Under the pieces are notes generated by a model. The model searched no databases, was not told the origin of the DNA, and worked only from the letters and a program-made list of their open reading frames with translations. A stretch of DNA of 64,000 bases, taken from NCBI RefSeq assembly GCF_028464225.1, contig NZ_JAQPCN010000006.1:62001-126000 (forward strand), read 5' to 3'. Source of the stretch: Zeaxanthinibacter sp. PT1. GTDB taxonomy: Bacteria; Bacteroidota; Bacteroidia; Flavobacteriales; Flavobacteriaceae. Position 1 is the stretch's first letter. Each line of letters starts with the position of its first letter. Shown piece by piece: positions 52,797 to 60,469 of this stretch. The position numbers were made by a program, and so were the translations under genes.

Positions 52797-52804
52797 TAAA
52801 TATA
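52797..52804 (-). promoter_or_regulatory. -7 promoter box TATATTTA of cdd
   Basis: On the minus strand the bases read TATATTTA, one base from TAnnTTTG, ending three bases before the ATG. It follows the porV terminator directly, which supports a separate promoter here. Confidence 0.5.
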
Positions 52805-52825
52805 CAATTAGCCCGTAATAATAAT

Positions 52826-52850
52826 AAAAAAACCTGCCAAGGGCAGGTTT
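52826..52850 (-). terminator. Rho-independent terminator of porV (minus strand)
   Basis: AAACCTGCC (52830-52838) and GGCAGGTTT (52842-52850) form a nine-pair stem with a three-base loop. On the minus strand it is followed by a T run (complement of the A run at 52826-52832). It lies 31 bases after the porV stop. Confidence 0.92.
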
Positions 52851-52880
52851 TATAATTTCTTTGCTATGAGTTTAAGGAAA

Positions 52881-54026
52881 CTATTCGTTAAAGAACTCCT
52901 GCCCTAAATTGAAGGTCAGGGAAAACCTAAGCGTATTTTCTAAAGGATTTCGCACTTGCGAGGTTGAAAAAAGATAGGACAGGTCTATCTGGGCCGACTG
53001 GTACCTGAAACCAGCACCCAAAGTAAAGAACTGTCTTGAACCTTTTTGTTCACTCTCGTTAAAATATCCTGTTCTGAACATAAATTTCTCTTGAAAAGCA
53101 TACTCGGCACCTAAAGCCCATGTAAATTCTTTCAACTCTTCACTGAAACCATCCGGGGCATCCCCGAAAGATTTGAAGACCCCGTCAAAAAAGCTGATTT
53201 CCTGGTATTCTGCATTATCCTCTGAATCCACATCCCCGTCTCCGTCAAAATCCTGCGGAGTAGGAACGAGGAGCTTATTGAATTCTGTATTGATCCCAAT
53301 CACATTATCCTGATCCAGGATAAAGTCGAAACCTGCACCAAATCCAAGATTGGTAGGCAGAAAATTCTCCTGCCCACCTTCGTCATATTTAATCTTGCCT
53401 CCGAGGTTAGAAATATTAAATCCTGCTCTCCACCTACCGTCAAAATTATCATAAGCGATTTCAGGTGACCTGTAAAATCCTGCCACATCTACGGCAAATG
53501 AGCTAGCTGCCTGGGAATCTACTGATCCGTTATCCGGTAACTTAAGGTTAGAACGGATAAACCTACCGGCCACCGCCATGGAAAATGTATTGCTCAGCTT
53601 TAATGAATATGACCCGTCAATGGCTAACTCATTAGGTTTTGCCACAGTTCCGGGATCATTCGCAAATTGCCTGAGTTCTATTTCTCCTAAAGTGAAATAA
53701 CGAAGGCTTGCCGCAAAGGCACTACGATCATTAAGTTTATTAAAATAGCTGCCACTGAGCAGGGATATATCTGTAGTTATGCTTTCCAGGTAAGGGGTAT
53801 AACTCAGACCTATACCCATTTTCCTTTCAGCAAATGCAAATTTGGCGGGGTTCCATTGTTGAGCGAAGGCATCCATAGAGGTTGCAACCCCCATATCCCC
53901 CATACCGGCAGACCTGGCATCGGCTGCGATGGTTAGGAATGGTACTGCGGTGGTAATTACTCTATCCTCTTGTGCCGATACCTTACCGATCACTACCAGT
54001 AAGGCAAGCATCCATAATTTTTTCAT
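52881..54026 (-). CDS. porV: Type IX secretion system outer-membrane protein PorV (LptO)
   Basis: A 381-residue outer-membrane barrel of the FadL-like group. PorV shuttles type IX cargo from the translocon to the attachment complex at the outer membrane. The signal peptide ends GKVSAQ; the mature protein opens with ITTAVPFLTIAADARSAGMGDMGVATSMDAFAQQWNPAKFAF, the most conserved part of PorV. A calcium-like loop DFDGDGDVDSEDN lies in the middle, and the protein ends FSLTFNLGQEFFNE. In Flavobacterium, porV follows porU, which is missing here: the next gene upstream is gldJ, across 517 noncoding bases. The gene ends at its own terminator. Confidence 0.93.
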   Translation of the reverse strand: MKKLWMLALLVVIGKVSAQEDRVITTAVPFLTIAADARSAGMGDMGVATSMDAFAQQWNPAKFAFAERKMGIGLSYTPYLESITTDISLLSGSYFNKLNDRSAFAASLRYFTLGEIELRQFANDPGTVAKPNELAIDGSYSLKLSNTFSMAVAGRFIRSNLKLPDNGSVDSQAASSFAVDVAGFYRSPEIAYDNFDGRWRAGFNISNLGGKIKYDEGGQENFLPTNLGFGAGFDFILDQDNVIGINTEFNKLLVPTPQDFDGDGDVDSEDNAEYQEISFFDGVFKSFGDAPDGFSEELKEFTWALGAEYAFQEKFMFRTGYFNESEQKGSRQFFTLGAGFRYQSAQIDLSYLFSTSQVRNPLENTLRFSLTFNLGQEFFNE

Positions 54027-54543
54027 GTTTGGAATTTGGTATTATAAGCGAGTAAAGTTGTTAATAATAAAGTTTCTACTCAAATTAATTAGATGTATGA
54101 CACGGTAACGCCGTTTTTAACAATATCTTATACTTTGCAGCTAAATTTTTACAGATCCCCTGTTTTACGGACATTGGGGCACTTGAAAGCCTAATAATTC
54201 ACTATCATTTAATTTTTCCTTCCATCTTAATGGATCATCTGAAAAAATACCTCGTCAACCATACTAGAATAACATTTAGCCCGTTATGACTTTGGATGAC
54301 GAACAAAAATTTCCTTTCTGTATTCCGGGAAGGGATTAAAACGTCTAAAAGCAAAATAATCTATTGAAATTGTCGTTTTACTAGCCGAAAGCGACTTAAT
54401 CGGGTTGAGAAGGAATCTAACAGAGTACTTCCCGGTCCTTTTTAAAACTGATAATTAAAGGTTTATCCTTTCGGGGTGTTCCCGCCAAAAGTCTGAAAGA
54501 CCACTGGATATTATCACAACATATTAAAATTGACTAATAACAG
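54027..54543. other. Noncoding gap between divergent porV and gldJ
   Basis: This 517-base stretch holds no open frame worth calling on either strand. It must contain the divergent promoters of porV and gldJ, but I find only degenerate -7 boxes. These are TTAATTTG on the minus strand near 54090, one base from consensus, and TATACTTTG near 54132 on the plus strand, with one base too many. No hairpin with a T run and no tRNA-like fold was found. In related genomes the porU gene lies between gldJ and porV. Confidence 0.6.
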
Positions 54544-56214
54544 ATGAAAAGACAGTTAATCAAAGTTACACTCTCTTGCGTAGTGATTGCAGGAACCCTT
54601 ACGGCTACAAGTTGTAAGAAATCTTCTTCCTCCAAAAACGTTTCAAGAGCTACTGGCTGGAAGGTCAATGCCAAAGAAGGTGGCTTTCAGTACAACTCGG
54701 ATTTCAAAGAGCAGGAAACCGCTCCCGGGCTGGTATTTGTTGAAGGAGGAACTTTTACTAAGGGAAAAGTTCAGGACGATGTGATGCACGAGTGGAACAA
54801 TACCCCCACCCAGCAGCACGTTCAATCGTTCTATATGGATGAGACCGAGGTGACCAACGTGATGTACCTGGAATACCTTGATTACCTGAAAAGTGTATAT
54901 CCGCCGGAAGATCCTAAATACGCCAACATCTATAAAGGTGCTTTGCCGGACACTCTTGTCTGGAGAAACAGGTTGGGTTTCAATGAAACGATGACTAATA
55001 ATTACCTTCGCCACCCCGCTTATGCAGAATACCCCGTGGTCGGTGTAAACTGGGTACAGGCCGTTCAGTTCGCGGAATGGCGTACAGACCGGGTTAACGA
55101 GGCATTGCTGGAAAGAGAAGGATATCTTGCCAGTGACGCCAAATACGCTCCGGTAAACGGAGAAACTGCCGGTACTTTTAGTACCGAGGCATATTTAAAT
55201 CGTCCTGAAACTACCTATGGGGGCCAGATCGATTCACTTCAGGGAAAAAAACAAAAAGATTCTGTTGCTGTATACGCAAATCGTAACAGTGGAATCATCA
55301 TGCCAGAATACAGGCTTCCTACCGAAACAGAATGGGAATATGCCGCCCTGGCCCTGATAGGGAAAAGAGAGTATAATTCTTATCGTGGGCGTAAAAAATA
55401 TCCATGGGATGGGGAATATACCAGGAATGGTCAACGAGTTGGACGAGGTGACCAGCTAGCCAATTTTAAGCAAGGTGATGGTGACTACGGCGGAATTGCC
55501 GGATGGTCTGACGACGGCGCAGATATCACTGCCGAGGTGAAATCTTACAAGCCTAACGATCACGGCTTATACGATATGGCAGGTAACGTGGCCGAATGGG
55601 TTGCAGATGTGTATCGCCCGATTGTCGATGATGAGATCAGTGACTTTAACTATTACCGAGGTAATGTTTATATGAAAGCGGCTATCGGAGAAGATGGAAA
55701 AGCCGAAGTCCTTTCAGAAAGCATCGTCTATGACACTCTTCCGAACGGCAAACTGGTTGCAGTTAACCTTCCAGGGGAAGTAGAAATGGTTCCTGTAGAT
55801 GAGAATGAAACCTACTTACGTACCAACTTCTCCAGCAGTGACAACCGCTCCTACCGGGATGGAGATCCAGGATCATCCAGATTCTATGATAAGTTTGATG
55901 AGGACGATGAAGAAGGAGCCGACAAACTGAGCATGTACAATGCTCCAAAGCACAAGGTAGAACGGGATGAAGATGGTAACCTTATTCGTGAATACGACAC
56001 CTCTAATAGCAGAACTTCCTTGATCAATGACGAAGTGCGAGTTTACAAAGGTGGATCATGGAAAGACCGTGCGTATTGGCTAGACCCTGCACAACGCAGG
56101 TATCTGCCACAATACATGGCCACAGATTATATCGGTTTCCGATGTGCCATGTCCAGGGTTGGCTCTAAATCAACCGGGAAAAATAAAACCGTACGAGGTA
56201 AAAAAGCAAGATAA
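54544..56214 (+). CDS. gldJ: Gliding motility lipoprotein GldJ
   Basis: A 556-residue lipoprotein with lipobox TATSC (Cys24) followed by KKSSSSK, basic rather than acidic, which fits retention at the periplasmic face. The body is a formylglycine-generating-enzyme-like (FGE-sulfatase) domain: LVFVEGGTFTKG, FYMDETEVTNVMYLEYL, YPVVGVNWVQAVQFAEW, LPTETEWEYAA, DMAGNVAEWVADVYRP, VYKGGSWKDRAYWLDPAQRR and YIGFRCAM near the C-terminus. GldJ is needed for gliding and for stability of the type IX secretion machinery, including GldK. Enzymatic activity is not expected. It is divergent from porV and is followed by a strong terminator, then murF, an order conserved in Flavobacteriaceae. Confidence 0.95.
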   Translation: MKRQLIKVTLSCVVIAGTLTATSCKKSSSSKNVSRATGWKVNAKEGGFQYNSDFKEQETAPGLVFVEGGTFTKGKVQDDVMHEWNNTPTQQHVQSFYMDETEVTNVMYLEYLDYLKSVYPPEDPKYANIYKGALPDTLVWRNRLGFNETMTNNYLRHPAYAEYPVVGVNWVQAVQFAEWRTDRVNEALLEREGYLASDAKYAPVNGETAGTFSTEAYLNRPETTYGGQIDSLQGKKQKDSVAVYANRNSGIIMPEYRLPTETEWEYAALALIGKREYNSYRGRKKYPWDGEYTRNGQRVGRGDQLANFKQGDGDYGGIAGWSDDGADITAEVKSYKPNDHGLYDMAGNVAEWVADVYRPIVDDEISDFNYYRGNVYMKAAIGEDGKAEVLSESIVYDTLPNGKLVAVNLPGEVEMVPVDENETYLRTNFSSSDNRSYRDGDPGSSRFYDKFDEDDEEGADKLSMYNAPKHKVERDEDGNLIREYDTSNSRTSLINDEVRVYKGGSWKDRAYWLDPAQRRYLPQYMATDYIGFRCAMSRVGSKSTGKNKTVRGKKAR

Positions 56215-56236
56215 GACAGTTACATCAAATACTGGG

Positions 56237-56270
56237 AAAAGCCCCGATCGCTGGATCGGGGCTTTTTTTT
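56237..56270 (+). terminator. Rho-independent terminator of gldJ
   Basis: AAAAGCCCCGATC (56237-56249) pairs with GATCGGGGCTTTT (56254-56266) around a four-base loop and runs into a T tract. It ends only 12 bases before the murF ATG, so murF needs its own promoter or read-through. Confidence 0.94.
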
Positions 56271-56281
56271 ATATTTATCCC

Positions 56282-57559
56282 ATGACCACAGAGCATTTAT
56301 ACGAGCACTTCCTCAAATCATCAGGAGCTTGCACAGATACACGGAATATATCAGAAAACTGCCTATTCTTCGCCTTGAAAGGTGATAACTTTAATGGTAA
56401 TAAATTCGCGGGTGAAGCCATAGAACATGGTGCAACGCTCGCGGTTATCGACGAAGCAGAATATCATCAGGAAGGCAACACTATCTTGGTGGATAATGTG
56501 CTGGAATCACTACAACAACTAGGGAGATTTCACCGCATGCATAGTAAAGCACGAGTTATAGGACTGACGGGTAGTAATGGTAAGACCACTACCAAGGAAC
56601 TGATGCACTCGGTTTTATCACAATCCTACCGGGTAATCGCTACCCGGGGCAATTTGAATAATCATATCGGGGTTCCCCTCACTCTCCTTAGAATTAAAAA
56701 AGACACGGAGATCGCTATTATAGAAATGGGTGCCAATCATCAGAAGGAGATCGAGTTTCTATGCACCCTTGCCGAACCCGATTTTGGTTATATCACGAAT
56801 TTTGGAAAGGCTCACCTGGAAGGATTCGGTGGTGTAGCCGGCGTGATTGCAGGTAAAAGCGAACTTTATAATCATTTAAAAAACAAGAACGCTCCTATCT
56901 TCATGAATGCCGACGACCAGGTACAACGTGAAAAACTGCAGTCGTACACAAAGAAGATCGGCTTTAGTACTTCAGATAAGAACTACTATCAAATTAAGTT
57001 TCTTGAAGCATCTCCTTTTGTTTCCCTTGAAGCAGAAGGAACCGTCATTAAAACCCAGTTGGTTGGAAAATACAATTTCAACAATTGCTGCGCAGCCTTA
57101 TTAATAGGCAAATATTTTAATGTCCCCATGGTACTGATACAAGATGCACTTTCTGAATACATCCCGGAAAATAATCGTTCCCAGTTAGTAGAGCAAGCCG
57201 GTTACCACATCTTGCTGGACGCATACAATGCCAACCCCACCAGTATGAAAGCGGCATTGGAGAATTTTGACCAACTGAGATCCGATACTAAATGCGCTAT
57301 ACTGGGTGATATGTTTGAACTCGGGAAAGATGCAGAACAGGAGCACCAGGAGATCGCTGAATTAGCAGCAAAGAGCAATTTTTCAGAAGTCCTGCTGGTC
57401 GGAAAAAATTTCAGCAGATGCCGGACTTCTTTAAAACAATTTGAAGGTTTTGAAAAGCTATCCGAATACTTGGAAAAACACAAACTCCCTAAAGGTGATA
57501 TTCTGATCAAGGGCTCCAGGGGAATGGCATTAGAGCGAGTTCTGCCGTTACTTAACTGA
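56282..57559 (+). CDS. murF: UDP-N-acetylmuramoyl-tripeptide--D-alanyl-D-alanine ligase MurF
   Basis: A 425-residue Mur ligase that adds D-Ala-D-Ala to UDP-MurNAc-tripeptide, the last cytoplasmic step of peptidoglycan precursor synthesis. The ATP loop is GSNGKTTTKE (97-106). Other marks are GNLNNHIGVPLTLL, IIEMGANHQKEIEFL, ITNFGKAHLEGFGG, YNFNNCCAALLIG and LLDAYNANPTSMKAALENF. The start is the ATG at 56282; any longer frame would cross the gldJ terminator. A degenerate -7 box (TATATTTA, ending four bases before the ATG) is the only promoter hint. The sequence after the stop leads into the tandem repeat region. Confidence 0.95.
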   Translation: MTTEHLYEHFLKSSGACTDTRNISENCLFFALKGDNFNGNKFAGEAIEHGATLAVIDEAEYHQEGNTILVDNVLESLQQLGRFHRMHSKARVIGLTGSNGKTTTKELMHSVLSQSYRVIATRGNLNNHIGVPLTLLRIKKDTEIAIIEMGANHQKEIEFLCTLAEPDFGYITNFGKAHLEGFGGVAGVIAGKSELYNHLKNKNAPIFMNADDQVQREKLQSYTKKIGFSTSDKNYYQIKFLEASPFVSLEAEGTVIKTQLVGKYNFNNCCAALLIGKYFNVPMVLIQDALSEYIPENNRSQLVEQAGYHILLDAYNANPTSMKAALENFDQLRSDTKCAILGDMFELGKDAEQEHQEIAELAAKSNFSEVLLVGKNFSRCRTSLKQFEGFEKLSEYLEKHKLPKGDILIKGSRGMALERVLPLLN

Positions 57560-57636
57560 GGCTTTACCTCTGAAATGGACCAAACGAAACTGCGATTGCA
57601 AAGATCAAAATATTTGCAGATACCGCTGCTGCAAAA

Positions 57637-58030
57637 CTGACTGCCGTCAGGCAGGTAGAAAACCCCCATCCCCTGCAGGGATGCTTTTTTTTTATTCCCT
57701 CCCAACGCCTATAAGCAAGCTCAGCGCTGTCCGGGGATTACCGCGCTTCGCACGCTGATCCAGGTAAAACCGCTCCTGCAAACCTGACTGCCGTCAGGCA
57801 GGTACAAAACCCAAATCCCGCTAATGCGAGATTTGATTCTTTTATTCCCTCCCAACACTCAAGCAAGCTCAGCGTTGTCCGTGGATTACCGCGCTTCGCA
57901 CGCTGATCCAGGTAAACCCGCTCCTGTAAACCTGACTGCCGTCAGGCAGGTACAAAACCCAAATCCCGCTAATGCGAGATTTGATTCTTTTATTCCCTCC
58001 CAACACTCAAGCAAGCTCAGCATTGTCCGG
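57637..58030. repeat. Tandem direct repeat, unit 147-148 bases, two full copies and one partial
   Basis: Copies begin at the motif CTGACTGCCGTCAGGCAG at 57637, 57784 and 57932 (spacing 147 and 148). The third copy stops near 58030, where the tRNA-Val terminator begins. Copies two and three are identical over about 90 bases (57783-57873). Copy one differs mainly in a swapped hairpin block (57664-57694). Each unit contains overlapping inverted repeats (CTGAC-TGCC-GTCAG and CTGCC-GTCA-GGCAG), a hairpin block next to TTTTATTCCCTCCCAAC, and a GC-rich segment CCGCGCTTCGCACGCTGATCC. No protein frame fits the period. Similar repeats may be dispersed elsewhere in the genome; this cannot be checked here. 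Confidence 0.88.
57667..57694 (+). terminator. Hairpin terminator in the first repeat copy, probably for murF
   Basis: CATCCC (57667-57672) pairs with GGGATG (57678-57683) around a five-base loop, followed by nine or more T. It is the first hairpin with a T run after murF, 108 bases from the stop. Repeat copies two and three carry a weaker, different hairpin at the same place. Confidence 0.7.
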
Positions 58031-58033
58031 GAA

Positions 58034-58066
58034 TAAAAAAACCCACGCATAACTGCGTGGGTTTTG
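58034..58066 (-). terminator. Rho-independent terminator of tRNA-Val (minus strand)
   Basis: AAAACCCACGCA (58038-58049) pairs with TGCGTGGGTTTT (58054-58065) around a four-base loop. On the minus strand the T run (complement of the A run from 58035) follows. It lies about 10 bases past the tRNA 3' end. Confidence 0.92.
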
Positions 58067-58075
58067 TGAGTGATG

Positions 58076-58150
58076 TGGGATATACTGGATTCGAACCGGT
58101 GACCTCTGCCCTGTCAAGGCAGCGCTCTAAACCAACTGAGCTAATATCCC
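58076..58150 (-). tRNA. tRNA-Val (anticodon GAC)
   Basis: A 75-base cloverleaf on the minus strand. The acceptor arms GGGATAT and ATATCCC pair fully, with discriminator A; the D stem is GCTC/GAGC; the anticodon stem is CTGCC/GGCAG around the loop TTGACAG, giving anticodon GAC, which reads GUC and GUU valine codons. The T loop is TTCGAAT. The T stem ACCGG/CCAGT contains one C-A mismatch at pair 51-63. CCA is not encoded. The gene is followed by a terminator and then the tandem repeats. Confidence 0.93.
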
Positions 58151-58378
58151 TGGAAATCGTTTTTGAACCGGGCTGCAATATCGTAAATTTCTCGGTTTCC
58201 GGAAATACAACATCGTTTTTATTTAATGCTCCCCTAATGAGTAAAGCTGTCATATAGTGAATCAGCTGAGGTACATTAAGTATTCCTATTAATTGAGCTA
58301 AAATACCTTCGTTCCCAATTAAGATAATAATTAATTTAGTATTTACTTCATGCCCATATTTAGGCTTAATCATCGAGA

Positions 58379-58825
58379 ATGGAGTGGCTTCAGATCATTA
58401 TCGCAGGATTTACCGGCACCAGTTTAATGACCCTCTTCAGCTATATCTGTGGCGCTATTTTTAATGAAGAATTCTCGGAGCCAAAACTATTAAACCGTAT
58501 GATGCATTATTCCCGGGCGTTTTCTTCCGATATTACAGATGATGACCACAGAGGGTGGATCATACATTTTGGTATTGGGCAGCTTATGGCCTTTTGGTTG
58601 TGGATCATGTATTGCAACAGTGGGCTGGGACATGCACAGATATTAGGAGCTTTTCTTGGAGTTATGGCAGGTATGGCAGGTGCCCTGGGTTGGCTTTTCC
58701 TTTTCAACACACTTACGACCCCCCGGGATACCGACATTAGAGGATTTGTTGTTCAGCTAGTTGTAGCACATAGTATTTTTGGATGGTCAGCTTATCTGTT
58801 ATATCAACTTTGGAATCCTTGCTGA
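58379..58825 (+). CDS. Small polytopic membrane protein of unknown function
   Basis: A 148-residue protein with four predicted transmembrane helices: about 3-25, 60-82, 88-112 and 122-143. Its soluble part between the first two helices is charged (HYSRAFSSDITDDDHRGW). I recognise no family motif. The ATG at 58379 is the first in the frame. The DUF421 gene follows 27 bases later on the same strand, so the two may be co-transcribed. Nothing suggests an enzyme; a membrane stress or permeability role would be a guess. Confidence 0.65.
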   Translation: MEWLQIIIAGFTGTSLMTLFSYICGAIFNEEFSEPKLLNRMMHYSRAFSSDITDDDHRGWIIHFGIGQLMAFWLWIMYCNSGLGHAQILGAFLGVMAGMAGALGWLFLFNTLTTPRDTDIRGFVVQLVVAHSIFGWSAYLLYQLWNPC

Positions 58826-58852
58826 TACCCTAACAATTTAAATAGAATTACG

Positions 58853-59374
58853 ATGAAAGATTGGTTTGCATTTTCCTGGAACGACGCTTTAGCAATAGTA
58901 TTAACAGCTACAGGTATATACCTGGCTGTAATTATCCTCACCCGAATTTGCGGGAAAAGAAGTTTTTCCAAGATGTCAAGTTTTGATTTTGCCATGACTG
59001 TGGCTATCGGCTCCATTATCGCAACGACAGTCCTTTCAAAAAGTGTTAGTATGTACGATGGGGTGATTGGACTCATCGGTGTTTACATTCTGCAAATCAG
59101 TCTAAGCTATGCCAGGAGGTATAGTTGGGTGAATGCCCTGGTAGACAATCCGCCTTTACTTCTGATGAACGGGTCTACAATTCTTTATGAGAACCTTAAA
59201 AAAGCCAGGGTCACAGAGGCTGATCTGCGTTCCAAACTAAGAGAAGCAAATGTCATCGCTCTAAGTGAAATAAAAGCTGTCGTATTCGAAGCCACCGGGG
59301 ATGTATCAGTCCTTCATACCTCAGATGACACTCCATTAGATGATTATTTGCTCCAGGAAGTCAGGGAGAAATAA
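58853..59374 (+). CDS. DUF421 (YetF-like) membrane protein
   Basis: A 173-residue protein. Two or three transmembrane helices fill the first 85 residues, with LTRICGKRSFSKMSSFDFAMTVAIGSIIATTVL as the family-defining block (GKR and FDF). The C-terminal soluble YetF domain follows: NPPLLLMNGSTILYENLKKARVTEADLRSKLREANV and SEIKAVVFEATGDVSVL. YetF-type proteins occur widely in spore formers and in Bacteroidota; their molecular role is not settled. It follows the small membrane protein on the same strand. Confidence 0.88.
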   Translation: MKDWFAFSWNDALAIVLTATGIYLAVIILTRICGKRSFSKMSSFDFAMTVAIGSIIATTVLSKSVSMYDGVIGLIGVYILQISLSYARRYSWVNALVDNPPLLLMNGSTILYENLKKARVTEADLRSKLREANVIALSEIKAVVFEATGDVSVLHTSDDTPLDDYLLQEVREK

Positions 59375-59442
59375 GCTTCCTTAGACTTCCTGTAAACCCC
59401 TTAACTGCAAGAACTAAGGTGTACCACCAGTACCCGCTATGT

Positions 59443-60291
59443 TCAGGAACCTATGATCTCTCCTCCATTCACATGGATAAACTGACCTGTTATGTAACTG
59501 GCATCTTCACTTGCGAGGAAAACATAGGAGGGTCCGACTTCGCTCGGCTGCCCTGCCCTGCCCATAGGAGTATCTTGCCCGAAGTCTGAGACATCATCAA
59601 AAGTTGCAGGGATTAGCGGGGTCCAGATAGGTCCCGGCGCCACTCCATTAACACGAATATTATCAGGCGCCAGCATCTTGGCCAAAGATCTTGTAAAACT
59701 TACGATTGCGCCTTTGGTACTCGAATAATCGAGGAGGTGCTCACTTCCACGATAAGCGGTCACAGAACTTGTGTTGATGATGCTATCTCCTTCACCCAGA
59801 TGTTTCAGAGCACACTTAACAAGGTAGAAATAAGGAAATATATTAGTCTCAAAGGTTTTCCTGAACTGGCTTTCGCTGATCTCTTCTGCCGAATTCTTAG
59901 GAAATTGAATAGCCGCATTATTAACAAGGATATTGAGCTGCCCGAACTCGGACACACATTCTTCTACCACAGATTCACAAAAATCAAATGAACTTAGATC
60001 TCCTTTAAAGAGAAGACATCTCCCTCCTTCCTTCTCCACCATTTTCCGAGTGTCTTCGGCGTCCTTGGTTTCTTCGAGATAAATAATAGCAACAGCTGCC
60101 CCTTCCCTGGCAAAATGCACGGCCACGCTTCTCCCGATCCCACTATCACCCCCGGAGATCAATGCCACTTTCCCCTTCAACTTGTCACTGCCTATGTAAG
60201 AGTCGCGAATGACCTCAGGCTTCGGCTGCATTGCATTCTCCTTCCCTGGTTGTGATTGCTCTTGTTCCGGAAATGATTTAGGTTTTTCCAT
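59443..60291 (-). CDS. SDR-family oxidoreductase of the general-stress (YhdF/YghA-like) group
   Basis: A 282-residue short-chain dehydrogenase. The N-terminal 40 residues (MEKPKSFPEQEQSQPGKENAM and on) are the proline/glutamine-rich leader typical of this group. The cofactor motif is SGGDSGIGRSVA, the structural motif is NNAAIQ, and the catalytic residues are Ser in INTSSVTAY and Tyr/Lys in DYSSTKGAIV. The ending SYITGQFIHVNGGEIIGS is normal. The start at 60291 is favoured; an ATG at 60321 would add ten residues. A -7-like TAATTTTA lies at 60330-60337. Related proteins are induced by general stress, with unclear substrates. Confidence 0.88.
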   Translation of the reverse strand: MEKPKSFPEQEQSQPGKENAMQPKPEVIRDSYIGSDKLKGKVALISGGDSGIGRSVAVHFAREGAAVAIIYLEETKDAEDTRKMVEKEGGRCLLFKGDLSSFDFCESVVEECVSEFGQLNILVNNAAIQFPKNSAEEISESQFRKTFETNIFPYFYLVKCALKHLGEGDSIINTSSVTAYRGSEHLLDYSSTKGAIVSFTRSLAKMLAPDNIRVNGVAPGPIWTPLIPATFDDVSDFGQDTPMGRAGQPSEVGPSYVFLASEDASYITGQFIHVNGGEIIGS

Positions 60292-60469
60292 AGTCTTTAC
60301 GGTATTAATTATGGGTATCATTACTTCTATAAAATTAAATTTATAGGATTGCTAGGAAGGATGCAATTGAGAAATTCATTGCCTATAATAAGTCGTCACT
60401 ATTGAATCTTATTGCATTTTAACCACACATCAAGGAAACACAACCCATAACGCACTGATATACTCAGGA

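Noticed and set aside
56144-56281. N-terminal extension of murF
   Set aside because: The frame overlaps the end of gldJ and crosses its terminator; MurF family sequence begins at the ATG at 56282.
57202-57705. Antisense frame of 167 codons over the murF 3' end and first repeat
   Set aside because: It runs through a hairpin and repeat DNA, has no start context and matches no family.
58017-58373. Minus-strand open frame of 118 codons across tRNA-Val and its terminator
   Set aside because: The frame is the translation of the tRNA and its hairpin. RNA structure explains the sequence fully and no protein family fits.
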